From Raoultibacter timonensis (lineage in GTDB: Bacteria > Actinomycetota > Coriobacteriia > Coriobacteriales > Eggerthellaceae): a stretch of DNA of 57,328 nt. Below are positions 8,571-16,524 of this stretch, piece by piece. Each line of letters starts with the position of its first letter. Position 1 is the stretch's first letter. The stretch lies in contig NZ_LT964679.1 in the NCBI RefSeq assembly GCF_900240215.1, positions 2,001,933 to 2,059,260 on the forward strand, in the 5' to 3' direction. The notes under the pieces were generated by a model. It saw only the letters and a list, made by a program, of their open reading frames with translations, was not told where the DNA came from and searched no databases. The translations under genes and the position numbers were made by a program.

Positions 8571-9080
8571 TCATTCGATGGCGATGCGCTTAACGCCCCT
8601 TCGTCCCGCACCCGCCGTTTTCGCCGCACCCGCTTCGCGAGATAAAAGCTCGGGGATCCTGCCGACGACCTTGAGGAACACGCGCTGCTCTTCGTCGGTT
8701 AGATCGCCGAAGAGCACGCCTACCAGTTCGCCGACGTTTTCCATGACATCGGCCACCTGCCGTCTGCCCTGCTCGGTAATGCGCACCGACACCACGCGCT
8801 TATCCTGCTCGCTTCGCCAACGCTCCACCAACCCGCGGCGCTCGAGGCGGTTCGCGATGCCCGTCGCCGTATTGAGCGGAACCCCCACATAATCGGCAAT
8901 GCCCGACATGGTGGTCTCCCCCGCACGATACACGTGCACCAACGCCAAAAGCTCGTTTTTCGAGCAATCCATAAGAACGCTCTGCCAGCGTTCGGCGGCA
9001 AACAGATCTTTCGACGCATCGAGAAAATCCCAAATCGTGCCCTCAAGAGGGAATACGGGCTGCTTCGTCGATGCTGTCAT
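8571..9080 (-). CDS. MarR-family transcriptional regulator
   Basis: This 169-residue protein has a winged-helix MarR core: CSKNELLALVHVYRAGETTMSGIADYVGVPLNTATGIANRL as the helix-turn-helix part and the wing signature SEQDKRVVSVRITEQG near residue 92. MarR proteins usually repress their own gene and a neighbour in response to small aromatic ligands. It precedes the ArsA pair on the same strand, with shared repeat motifs before both, so it probably controls that operon and itself. Start ATG 9080 opens the conserved region; the 20-residue C-terminal tail is not conserved in type. Confidence 0.92.
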   Translation of the reverse strand: MTASTKQPVFPLEGTIWDFLDASKDLFAAERWQSVLMDCSKNELLALVHVYRAGETTMSGIADYVGVPLNTATGIANRLERRGLVERWRSEQDKRVVSVRITEQGRRQVADVMENVGELVGVLFGDLTDEEQRVFLKVVGRIPELLSREAGAAKTAGAGRRGVKRIAIE

Positions 9081-9093
9081 TTACTTCCTTTCT

Positions 9094-9126
9094 CGAAGTA
9101 ATTTAATTCTTACACCGAAGTATTCC
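9094..9126. promoter_or_regulatory. Possible MarR autoregulatory repeats
   Basis: CGAAGTAATT (9094-9103) and CGAAGTATTCC (9116-9126) are direct repeats 22 bases apart, two helical turns, in the AT-rich segment just upstream of the marR start. They match the repeats before the ArsA operon. Confidence 0.45.
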
Positions 9127-9242
9127 TTTGTCAAGAAAAATTCTCGCAGCGCATGGCTCGCGGCGCATGGTCCAGCTCGACCAGCAGCGAACCCGCCCCC
9201 GCTAGAGCATCGGCACCCAATGCCCGACCGGACGTCTCCGCT

Positions 9243-10427
9243 TCAGCGCATCACGCGCTTCACCACTTCGAGGGCAGGGGGCAAAAAGAACGGTTGCAGG
9301 CGACGGCGAACCTCTGACAACGATGCGGGCACGTCGATGCGCTGGGGACACTTCTTCACGCACGCGCCGCACGATATGCAATCGCTCGCAAGGCGCGAAT
9401 TGTCGCCCATAGCCCCCGACGCAACAACGTACTGGTACATCCCCGCGAAACGACCGGTCACGAACGAGGTGTTGTATGCCGAGAACAGCGCGGGAATGTT
9501 GATGCCCTTCGGGCAGGGCATGCAATAGTTGCACCCCGTGCACGGTACGCGGTAGCTTTCGCTTATGATGCCCACAGCTGCGGCGACGGCGGCGTGATCG
9601 GCCTCGCTCATGCTGCCGGGCAGCGCTCGCTCGGCAACGGCGGCGTTTTCCGCAAGCTGATCGAGGTCGTTCATCCCCGACAGGAGCACCGTTACCTGGA
9701 GGTGGTTCCATACCCAGGCGAGCGCCCACGCTGCGGGAGACGCGCTCGGATCGACCTTCTCGAACTCTCGCACCGCATCGCGCGGCAGGCCGCCCGCAAG
9801 CTTGCCGCCCAGAAGCGGCTCCATCACGATGACGGGCAGGCCCCGCTCGGCGGCAGCCTCGAGCCCCGCGCGACCCGCCTGGTAGTTCTCGTTGAGGTAG
9901 TTGTACTGAATCTGGCAGAAATCCCAATCGTAGGCATCGAGCATGCGCATGAAATCGTCTTGCGAACCGTGGAAGGAGAACCCGATGCGCTCGATCGCGC
10001 CGGAGCGCTTCTTTTCGGAAACCCATCTCTCGATACCCAGATCGACGAGCCGTTCCCACTGCTCGAAGCTCATGATGTTGTGAACGAGGTAGTAGTCGAT
10101 GCGATCGGTGCGCAGCCGATCGAGCTGTATGCTGAGGAAGCGATCGAAATCCTCGAACGACGTGCACGACCCGTGCGGAAGCTTGGTGGCAATGTGCACG
10201 CTGCCGCGCAAGCCGTTCTTCTCGATGATGGCGCCGAGCACCTCTTCGCTGCCCCGGTACAGATAGGCCGTGTCGAAGTAGTTGACGCCCTTGCCCACCG
10301 CATCGAGCACGAGCGCTTCGGCCTTGTCGGCGTCGATGCGACCCAGCGCCGTGAGGGGGAAGCGCATGCAGCCGTACCCGAGGGCCGACAGCCGAGCTCC
10401 GCTTCGCGGGTCGATCCGATATTGCAT
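9243..10427 (-). CDS. Aldo/keto reductase with C-terminal ferredoxin-type 4Fe-4S domain
   Basis: This 394-residue oxidoreductase has an AKR barrel with the catalytic tetrad region (NYFDTAYLYRGSEE, then ATKLP and YLVHN). A C-terminal domain carries CTGCNYCMPCPKG and CISCGACVKKCP, two ferredoxin-like cysteine clusters. Such proteins probably link NAD(P)H chemistry to iron-sulfur electron carriers in anaerobes. ATG at 10427 follows GGGAGG; the much longer open frame upstream is not coding. It is divergent from a TetR regulator whose likely operators lie in the shared promoter. Confidence 0.9.
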   Translation of the reverse strand: MQYRIDPRSGARLSALGYGCMRFPLTALGRIDADKAEALVLDAVGKGVNYFDTAYLYRGSEEVLGAIIEKNGLRGSVHIATKLPHGSCTSFEDFDRFLSIQLDRLRTDRIDYYLVHNIMSFEQWERLVDLGIERWVSEKKRSGAIERIGFSFHGSQDDFMRMLDAYDWDFCQIQYNYLNENYQAGRAGLEAAAERGLPVIVMEPLLGGKLAGGLPRDAVREFEKVDPSASPAAWALAWVWNHLQVTVLLSGMNDLDQLAENAAVAERALPGSMSEADHAAVAAAVGIISESYRVPCTGCNYCMPCPKGINIPALFSAYNTSFVTGRFAGMYQYVVASGAMGDNSRLASDCISCGACVKKCPQRIDVPASLSEVRRRLQPFFLPPALEVVKRVMR

Positions 10428-10450
10428 GGGGCCTCGCCTCCCAGTAAAAT

Positions 10451-10497
10451 AAGTTACATGATGTAATTTAGGTACTATAAGTTGCACTCCGCAACTT
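10451..10497. promoter_or_regulatory. Two palindromic operators in the AKR/TetR divergent promoter
   Basis: AAGTTACATGATGTAATTT (10451-10469) and AAGTTGCACTCCGCAACTT (10479-10497) are both inverted repeats beginning AAGTTRCA, 28 bases apart. Placed between the aldo/keto reductase and the tetR gene, they are probable binding sites of that TetR protein. Confidence 0.6.
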
Positions 10498-10520
10498 GTC
10501 AAGGAAAACGGGAGCGGAAC

Positions 10521-11240
10521 ATGCCAAAAGCAGACGGCTCGTTCAAGCGAGCGCGCACCGACGAGCAGAAGCAGGCGCGCATGGAGGCGATCCTCCTTGC
10601 AGCCGACACCCTGCTCGACGTGCATGCGTACCGCGATATCACGATGACGATGATCGCCGACGGCCTCGGATTCTCCCGCGCGAACCTCGTCCACTACGTT
10701 GCCACCAAAGAGGAGATCTTCCTGAGGCTCTACGTGCGCGACATCGAGGCGCTCGCAGCCGATGTTGCCGTTTACCAGAGAAACGAAGCGCAGCGCATCC
10801 CTGCCGATGCCGAAAGCGGCGAGGACGACGGGGGTGGCGCCTTCGAGCGGTTCGCCCGATTCTTCGCAACCGCCTGCATGCGCCGTCGCAACTTCGGGCG
10901 CATCGGCGCGCTGCTGACGACGATCATCGAGACGAACGTCGACGTCGAGGCGCTTACCGCCTGCAAGAGAAGGATATACGCGGCGGCAGAAACTGCGGCA
11001 ACCCAGATTGCTCGCCTGTTCGGCTTTCTTGCGCCGAGCAGCGCGATGGAGCTGATCATGGCAACGACGCACTACGTTTCGGGGCTCTATCCCGCTGCAC
11101 ACCCGAAGCCCGAGCAGATCGAGGCCATGCGCAACTGCGGTATCATCGGGTGCGAAGAGACTGCCCAGCCCTTCGAGCCCGCGCTCGAACGGTTCCTCGT
11201 CGTTCAGCTGACGGGATACCGCGAGCTCGCCCGCCGCTAG
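10521..11240 (+). CDS. TetR-family transcriptional regulator
   Basis: This 239-residue protein has an N-terminal TetR DNA-binding domain: AILLAADTLLDVHAYRDITM then MIADGLGFSRANLVHYVATKEEIF as the helix-turn-helix. The C-terminal helical ligand domain follows. ATG at 10521 follows GGGAGCGG; the longer frame from 10482 would overlap the second operator. It is divergent from the aldo/keto reductase and probably represses it and itself. The ligand is not predictable. Confidence 0.92.
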   Translation: MPKADGSFKRARTDEQKQARMEAILLAADTLLDVHAYRDITMTMIADGLGFSRANLVHYVATKEEIFLRLYVRDIEALAADVAVYQRNEAQRIPADAESGEDDGGGAFERFARFFATACMRRRNFGRIGALLTTIIETNVDVEALTACKRRIYAAAETAATQIARLFGFLAPSSAMELIMATTHYVSGLYPAAHPKPEQIEAMRNCGIIGCEETAQPFEPALERFLVVQLTGYRELARR

Positions 11241-11262
11241 GCAGACGACCGCCGCCCGGCTT

Positions 11263-11426
11263 CGTGGCAGAAAAGTGACGGCGTTCGTCGCCACCCGGAA
11301 TCTCTTCTGAGGCCAGATTTCAGGACGTGTCGCTGAACAGGGGCGATGAAGCGGTCTTGTTTTGCAGCCTGCGCCCCATCGTGCCGAACGGGCTTAAACG
11401 ACGAATACCGTCCTTTTTCTGCCACG
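11263..11426. repeat. Palindromic repeat family A, copy 1 (~164 bp)
   Basis: The ends, 11263-11290 (starts CGTGGCAGAAAA) and 11399-11426 (ends TTTTTCTGCCACG), are inverted repeats matching at 24 of 28 positions. The element lies in the 250-base gap after tetR. A second copy of nearly the same length is at 46626-46790. It has no reading frame of note and looks like a MITE or a structured intergenic repeat. Confidence 0.75.
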
Positions 11427-11490
11427 TTCCGACGATTCCGCCGTTAGGCTAGAGCTGGCATGCGCCGAACGCCGCAGCGCACCACGCACC

Positions 11491-12609
11491 CTATCCGAAC
11501 GACATGATCACCACGACGAACGCGACGGTGAGCACCAAGCCGCCCACCATAATGGCCCAGATGGCAGGCCGTGCATAGTTAAAGGTCCACCCCACCCCGA
11601 AGCGGGCGGGCAGAAACAGGCTCGGATCGTCGCGGTTGAAGTAGAATATGCCGAACTTCCAATGCGCGTCGTCGTCGGCAAGGATTTCTTCGCTTGCCCC
11701 CATGCGGGCGAATAGGCGCGCGCCGCCCTGGCCGTATACGACCGAAATGGCAATGCCGCCTACAACGATGAAGAGGCACACGACCATGATTACAACCGCG
11801 CCCTGCATGAGCGAGACAAGCCCGATGAACGAAAGCGGCATGAGGATGATCGCAATGCAGATGGCAAGGCCCATCGCCAACAGGAAGATGCTCTGCGCGC
11901 GGGCGAACATACCGTAGGCGAGAGCCGAGGTAGCGGGTGCGTTCGGATCGGACAGGCGCTTGGATCGCAGGATGTTCCAGTGCGAGAACACGAGGCACGC
12001 TATCATGAACAGCTGGATGAGCACCGGCATGAATACGATGAACGGTGATTTGTCGACCCACCTGCTCACCTCCCCGTCGAACCCGACCTGCATGGGGATC
12101 ACGTCGGGCATGCTCGCATACCCCGCAATGCCGACGCCGAGCGTCACAAGCAGCACCGGCACGTACAGCAAACTCCATTTGAGCGAGATGGCGCGGGGCA
12201 CATCGCGCTCCCCCACCACGGCGACCGCCTCCTGCGCCTCGGCGCGCCAACCCTGCTTTGCCTTATAGGTCGAAACCTTTTTACGGTAATGCAGCATGAG
12301 CGCATACCCGACGACGCAGATACCGAGCGTGCCCACCACAACGATCGCCAGAACACCCGAGGGGATGCTGAGGGCGATGAGCGCGAACCCCACCGCCGTA
12401 AGCGCAGCGGAAAAAACGAGCATGATCGCGAGGTAGCGGCGCTTGAGGCCCTTGAGATACGGATCGTTCGCCGCCGATTCGGGAATCGTAACGGTAAAGC
12501 ACTCGCTTTTCTTCATGAGGTACGGCGTTAGCGCCATGAGCACGCCGACGATCGGCACGAGAACGATCGTCAGACCCATAATCACGGTAGTGTCCATCGA
12601 CGCATTCAT
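11491..12609 (-). CDS. DUF1648/DUF5808-type membrane protein
   Basis: This 372-residue membrane protein has about eight hydrophobic segments. A DUF1648-like segment (YASMPDVIPMQVGFDGEVSRW) lies near residue 168, and a C-terminal DUF5808-like segment (WKFGIFYFNRDDPSLFLP) near residue 313. DUF1648 proteins often accompany GntR/YtrA regulators and ABC transporters of Gram-positive bacteria; their function is not settled. The start codon directly abuts the gntR stop, which indicates cotranslation in the four-gene operon. Confidence 0.85.
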   Translation of the reverse strand: MNASMDTTVIMGLTIVLVPIVGVLMALTPYLMKKSECFTVTIPESAANDPYLKGLKRRYLAIMLVFSAALTAVGFALIALSIPSGVLAIVVVGTLGICVVGYALMLHYRKKVSTYKAKQGWRAEAQEAVAVVGERDVPRAISLKWSLLYVPVLLVTLGVGIAGYASMPDVIPMQVGFDGEVSRWVDKSPFIVFMPVLIQLFMIACLVFSHWNILRSKRLSDPNAPATSALAYGMFARAQSIFLLAMGLAICIAIILMPLSFIGLVSLMQGAVVIMVVCLFIVVGGIAISVVYGQGGARLFARMGASEEILADDDAHWKFGIFYFNRDDPSLFLPARFGVGWTFNYARPAIWAIMVGGLVLTVAFVVVIMSFG

Positions 12610-13005
12610 CTATCGCTCCTCCTTATATGCCCGTTCGGCCTGCGCGGCGGCGCGGGCAACGAATTCTTCCTGCGGACCGCCGTGGGCACGGTATTCCAGC
12701 GCAAGCGCAAACAGCGCTTCATCCATGCGGGCGAGCCCGGCTTCCGTCTGCGCGGGTCCGTGATCGGCCGGATCGGCCACATAGGCGCCCGAACGTCCCC
12801 GCATGACCACGTACCCCTCGTCGCGCAACACCGCGTAGGCCTTGTTGACCGTATGCAGGTTGATGCCGAGATCGCTCGCAAGCGAACGAACCGAGGGAAG
12901 CGCATCGCCGGGTTCGAGCGTGCCCTGGGCGATGGACGCGATGATCTGCGACCGCAACTGCAAATACAGCGGCTCGTTCGACTTCTGGTCGATTCGTATG
13001 ATCAT
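12610..13005 (-). CDS. GntR-family regulator, YtrA type
   Basis: This 131-residue protein has an N-terminal GntR winged helix (QLRSQIIASIAQGTLEPGDA, PSVRSLASDLGINLHTVNKAYAVL) and only a short C-terminal helical region. That is the hallmark of the YtrA subgroup, which controls adjacent ABC transporter operons. It sits third in the operon behind the ATPase and permease. A 7+7 palindrome before the operon (15448-15468) is its probable operator. Confidence 0.92.
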   Translation of the reverse strand: MIIRIDQKSNEPLYLQLRSQIIASIAQGTLEPGDALPSVRSLASDLGINLHTVNKAYAVLRDEGYVVMRGRSGAYVADPADHGPAQTEAGLARMDEALFALALEYRAHGGPQEEFVARAAAQAERAYKEER

Positions 13006-13017
13006 TCGATCCCACCC

Positions 13018-14619
13018 CTATTCCTGCAACGGCGCCGCTGACAATTTCCCGAACAAGAGCCACGCAGCCGCAACAAGCGCGACCGAGAAGATGATAGCAC
13101 CGATCGCCCCCGCCGCGGCCGTCGCGAGAACGCCGGCGAGCACGATTGCAAACCCCGAGAACACCGTGATCGTAACCGCAACCGAACGCTTCACGGGCTC
13201 GTATTCGCTCTTCCAATCGAAGCGCGGACGACGCGCATCGACGAACAGACCGAACACGGTAACGAACACCGCCACCGACGCCGGCACGATCACGGCCAGA
13301 ACCCCCGACAACAACCCCACCCCGAATGCAATCGAGAGCAGAACACCGCCCACCAGCACCGAGGGGATCGCGATCGCAAGGCTCAAAAGCGCTTTCGCCC
13401 CGAGCACCGTCCGCGCCGATACGGGCGCGGTATACATGAGCCATCGGCTTTTGCCCTCAAGCGAAACCGAGGCAGCCGTCGTCGAGGATATGCCGACGAA
13501 GAACGCCATCATCCACGGGAGGAAGGCGGCAATGAGTGCGCCCACCTTGCCGCCCATAATTTCGGGCGGCAGCATCCCGAGCGCGGACGCAGCCGCAGCC
13601 GCGATGCTGGCAACCAGTACGAGCACGTATCCGATGCACGAGTTCATCAGGTAGATGGGCGTCGATACGAGTCTGCTTGCCTCTTTGGCAAGCAGAGCCA
13701 CGAGCGGCGAGCGCGGCTTGGCCGATGCTTCGTTTTTGCCGGCCGCGTCGAACGAGAACGAGCCTTTCGGACGACTTGCCATGAGAAGCGTATTGATGGA
13801 TGCGAACCGATGGGAGATCAGGGCGATCCCGAGGGCAGCGGGAATGATCGATGCCGCCGCGAACAGCCCGAATGCCACCATATCGCCGCTCACGATGCCC
13901 GTGCTCGCCCATGCAACGGGCGGAAGAAGCGCCGCCATCGCCGAGAGCTGCTGGGCCAGAAACGCCATGATTTCGGCGTCGTCGCCGCCAGTCGAGCCCA
14001 CTATCGCGTTGGGAACGACGATAATCGCAAGAACCGCCGCGATCGAAAGCACGACCGTCACGATATTGGCGTGGCGCATCCTCGCCGCAACGGCGGAGAT
14101 GCCCACCGCAAGCAGCACCGCTACCGTCATGGGCAAAAGCGGCGCTAAAAACACCGAAAGCACGACCATGACGACCGAGGAGAACGAAACGCCCGCATAC
14201 GTCGCATACACGCCGAACGCCGGCAGCATGGCGACCGCTCCGAACAAAAGAGCAACCGCATAGAGCGCCGCGAGCCGCGACAGCACGACCGCCATCGTGG
14301 TAACCGGCAGCGACATGACGATGTCGTAGTCCTTGAAAGCGAACAGTACGCCGTTCGCCTTGAGAAACGCCGCAACCGCCCCGGCGAGCGACCCCACAAG
14401 CACCGCAACGAACGGAATGTCGTCGGCAAGGCCGAAAGAGCCGAGGCCGAACGCCGCACCCAAGCTGTAGCCGACGCAGAGCGCACCGATGGCGATGACC
14501 GCGAGAAGGAACAAGGCAATGGACCGCTTCGCTTTTGCGCGATCGGTATGGAGGGCTTTGTTGAGCCCGAAGGTGCCAAGCAGCTGTATCTTGAGCAGAA
14601 GCCCCAATCCGTGCAACAT
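13018..14619 (-). CDS. ABC transporter permease, large ABC-2-like
   Basis: This 533-residue integral membrane protein has roughly twelve hydrophobic segments and a long cytoplasmic loop in the middle (RPKGSFSFDAAGKNE). It lies 9 bases downstream of the ABC ATPase and upstream of the YtrA-type regulator. The architecture resembles permeases of export-type ABC systems found with YtrA regulators, often linked to cell-envelope stress or antibiotic resistance. The substrate is unknown. Confidence 0.85.
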   Translation of the reverse strand: MLHGLGLLLKIQLLGTFGLNKALHTDRAKAKRSIALFLLAVIAIGALCVGYSLGAAFGLGSFGLADDIPFVAVLVGSLAGAVAAFLKANGVLFAFKDYDIVMSLPVTTMAVVLSRLAALYAVALLFGAVAMLPAFGVYATYAGVSFSSVVMVVLSVFLAPLLPMTVAVLLAVGISAVAARMRHANIVTVVLSIAAVLAIIVVPNAIVGSTGGDDAEIMAFLAQQLSAMAALLPPVAWASTGIVSGDMVAFGLFAAASIIPAALGIALISHRFASINTLLMASRPKGSFSFDAAGKNEASAKPRSPLVALLAKEASRLVSTPIYLMNSCIGYVLVLVASIAAAAASALGMLPPEIMGGKVGALIAAFLPWMMAFFVGISSTTAASVSLEGKSRWLMYTAPVSARTVLGAKALLSLAIAIPSVLVGGVLLSIAFGVGLLSGVLAVIVPASVAVFVTVFGLFVDARRPRFDWKSEYEPVKRSVAVTITVFSGFAIVLAGVLATAAAGAIGAIIFSVALVAAAWLLFGKLSAAPLQE

Positions 14620-14628
14620 CGCAACCGC

Positions 14629-15351
14629 CTACTTTCCCAAACCGAGGAAAACGGCCTCGAGGCCGGAATCGCCGACGACCTCTTCGGTCGGTCCGTCGGC
14701 GATGAGCTTACCGGCCTTGATGATGGCAACCTTGTTGCAGAGCTTCTCGACCACTTCGAGCACATGGCTTGAAAAGAAGATGGCCGATCCCCGCTCGGTC
14801 AGTTCGCGCATAAGCCCCTTCAGGATATAGGAGGCCTCGGGGTCGAGGCCGACGAAGGGCTCGTCGAGCACGAGCAGTTTCGGTTCGTGCAAAAGCGCGC
14901 CGATGAGCACGACCTTCTGCTTCATGCCGTGGGAATACGAAGAGATGAGGTCGCCGAGCGCCGGCGTAAGCGAGAGCTTGCCGGCATAGCGCTCGATGCG
15001 CTCGCGACGCACAGCGGCAGGAACCTCGAAGATGTCGGCGATGTAATCGAGGTACTGGATCCCCGTCAGAAAATCGTACACGTCGGGGTTGTCGGGCACG
15101 TAGGCCGTGATCCGCTTGACAGCGAGGGGGTCGGCGGCGATCGAGGTGCCGTCGATGCGGATGGTACCGCCGTCGAAACCGGCAACGCCGACCACCGAAC
15201 GGATAAGCGTCGTTTTTCCGGCGCCGTTGTGTCCGACGAAACCGTATATATCGCCCGGCATAACCGTCAGGCTCGCATCGTCAACCGCACGCTTCGATCC
15301 GAAGGTTTTGGTGAAATGCTCGATTGAAAGTACCGGTGTACGCGTGTCCAT
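14629..15351 (-). CDS. ABC transporter ATP-binding protein
   Basis: This 240-residue ATPase has Walker A GHNGAGKTT near residue 39, a degenerate signature YSHGMKQKV near residue 136, and Walker B LLVLDEPFVGLDP near residue 156. The switch histidine is in SSHVLEVVE. The type matches export ABC-2 systems. ATG at 15351 follows GAGGAG; the longer open frame upstream crosses the divergent promoter. It is first in an operon with permease, YtrA-type regulator and DUF1648 protein. Confidence 0.93.
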   Translation of the reverse strand: MDTRTPVLSIEHFTKTFGSKRAVDDASLTVMPGDIYGFVGHNGAGKTTLIRSVVGVAGFDGGTIRIDGTSIAADPLAVKRITAYVPDNPDVYDFLTGIQYLDYIADIFEVPAAVRRERIERYAGKLSLTPALGDLISSYSHGMKQKVVLIGALLHEPKLLVLDEPFVGLDPEASYILKGLMRELTERGSAIFFSSHVLEVVEKLCNKVAIIKAGKLIADGPTEEVVGDSGLEAVFLGLGK

Positions 15352-15447
15352 GAGCGCTCCTCTTCTGCTTTGCCGTTTCGAAAACCCGAGGCCGCAGGTC
15401 CAATATGTCGCATCGTCAAATTCTCGCTTGCATTGGCTGTGCCTTAT

Positions 15448-15468
15448 TGTTATATTTATGCTATAACA
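15448..15468. promoter_or_regulatory. Candidate YtrA-type operator palindrome
   Basis: TGTTATA and TATAACA flank a 7-base spacer in the AT-rich gap between the divergent ABC operon and CPBP protease gene. GntR/YtrA regulators bind such inverted repeats, and the only GntR gene of this cluster is in the operon itself. Confidence 0.6.
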
Positions 15469-15519
15469 GATAGAACAGCAATGCAAGGGGCAATCGGGCG
15501 ATACGGAACGGAGCATACC

Positions 15520-16464
15520 ATGAAGCGAATCGGCATCTATCTGGCGATAACCTTCGCCATCACCTACGCACTCGAGATACTGGTAGTCATCCCCCTGGCC
15601 ACCGGTACCGGTATGGGCAGCGCCCTTGCCGCGCCGCCCGTAGCCGTGCAGTTCATCATCGGATCGATGATGTTCATACCGGCGATCGGCGTGCTGCTCA
15701 CGCGGCTCATCACCAAAGAGGGGTTCAAAAACGCGATGATCAAACCCGTCGACTTCAGGCATACGTTCAAGTACTATCTCATCGCCTGGTTCGGACCCGC
15801 CGCACTCACCGTTGTCGGGGCCGCGCTGTACTTCCTCGTCTTCCCGAACGACTTCGATCCCACCATGTCGGCCGCCGCGCTCATGATCCAGCAGGCCGCC
15901 GGAGCCTCGGGCGGAGAAACCATACCGGGCGACGTTATGCAGACGATGCTCTGGGCGCAACTCGCCGTTGGCGTCGTGCTCTCCCCCATCCTCAATTGCC
16001 TGACCTGCTTCGGTGAGGAATGGGGCTGGCGAGGCTACCTCGTGCCGAAGGTCCACGAGAAGCTCTCGTTTATCCCGACCGTTCTCATCACGGGTGTGAT
16101 CTGGGGATTATGGCATGCACCCCTCACGGTGATCGGCCACAACTACGGCGTGGGGTATCCAGGCTGGCCGTTTCTCGGCATCTTCGCCATGTGCATCTTC
16201 TGCATCGTGATCGGCACGCTGTTCAGCTACCTCTCGCTCAAGGCGAAGAGCTGCCTGCCCGCAGTCATCGGCCACGGCGCTGTAAACGGATTCGTAAGCG
16301 CCGCCGCCCTCTTCTCGATATCGGGCGGGAACCCCTTCATCGGGCCCATGCCCATCGGCATCATCGGAGGCATCGGGTTCATCGCGGCCGCCGTCGCCTG
16401 CTGCGCAGCCATGCGCAAAGAGGAGCAGCGCAAGCCGGCCGAGCCGACGGCCTCAAACGCCTAG
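15520..16464 (+). CDS. CPBP-family intramembrane glutamic endopeptidase
   Basis: This 314-residue membrane protein has about eight hydrophobic segments and the CPBP (Abi/Rce1) catalytic motifs: EEWGWRGY near residue 167, a HAP segment in GLWHAPLTV, and a later histidine in IGHGAVNG. Such proteases are involved in prenyl-protein-type processing, bacteriocin self-immunity or regulated proteolysis. ATG at 15520 begins a hydrophobic first helix; the upstream in-frame ATG at 15481 is possible. It is divergent from the ABC/YtrA operon and shares its putative operator, so it may belong to the same stress response. Confidence 0.9.
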   Translation: MKRIGIYLAITFAITYALEILVVIPLATGTGMGSALAAPPVAVQFIIGSMMFIPAIGVLLTRLITKEGFKNAMIKPVDFRHTFKYYLIAWFGPAALTVVGAALYFLVFPNDFDPTMSAAALMIQQAAGASGGETIPGDVMQTMLWAQLAVGVVLSPILNCLTCFGEEWGWRGYLVPKVHEKLSFIPTVLITGVIWGLWHAPLTVIGHNYGVGYPGWPFLGIFAMCIFCIVIGTLFSYLSLKAKSCLPAVIGHGAVNGFVSAAALFSISGGNPFIGPMPIGIIGGIGFIAAAVACCAAMRKEEQRKPAEPTASNA

Positions 16465-16496
16465 CGATTCGGCTCGGCTTAACAACTGCAGGAGAA

Positions 16497-16524
16497 CAAA
16501 GGGTTCGCGAAAGCGGGCCCTTTG
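16497..16524. terminator. Hairpin between convergent CPBP and M20 genes
   Basis: CAAAGGG and CCCTTTG pair around 14 bases (with CGC/GCG inside). The hairpin lies in the 60-base gap between two convergent stops. There is no long T-run, so it is a weak bidirectional terminator candidate. Confidence 0.5.
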
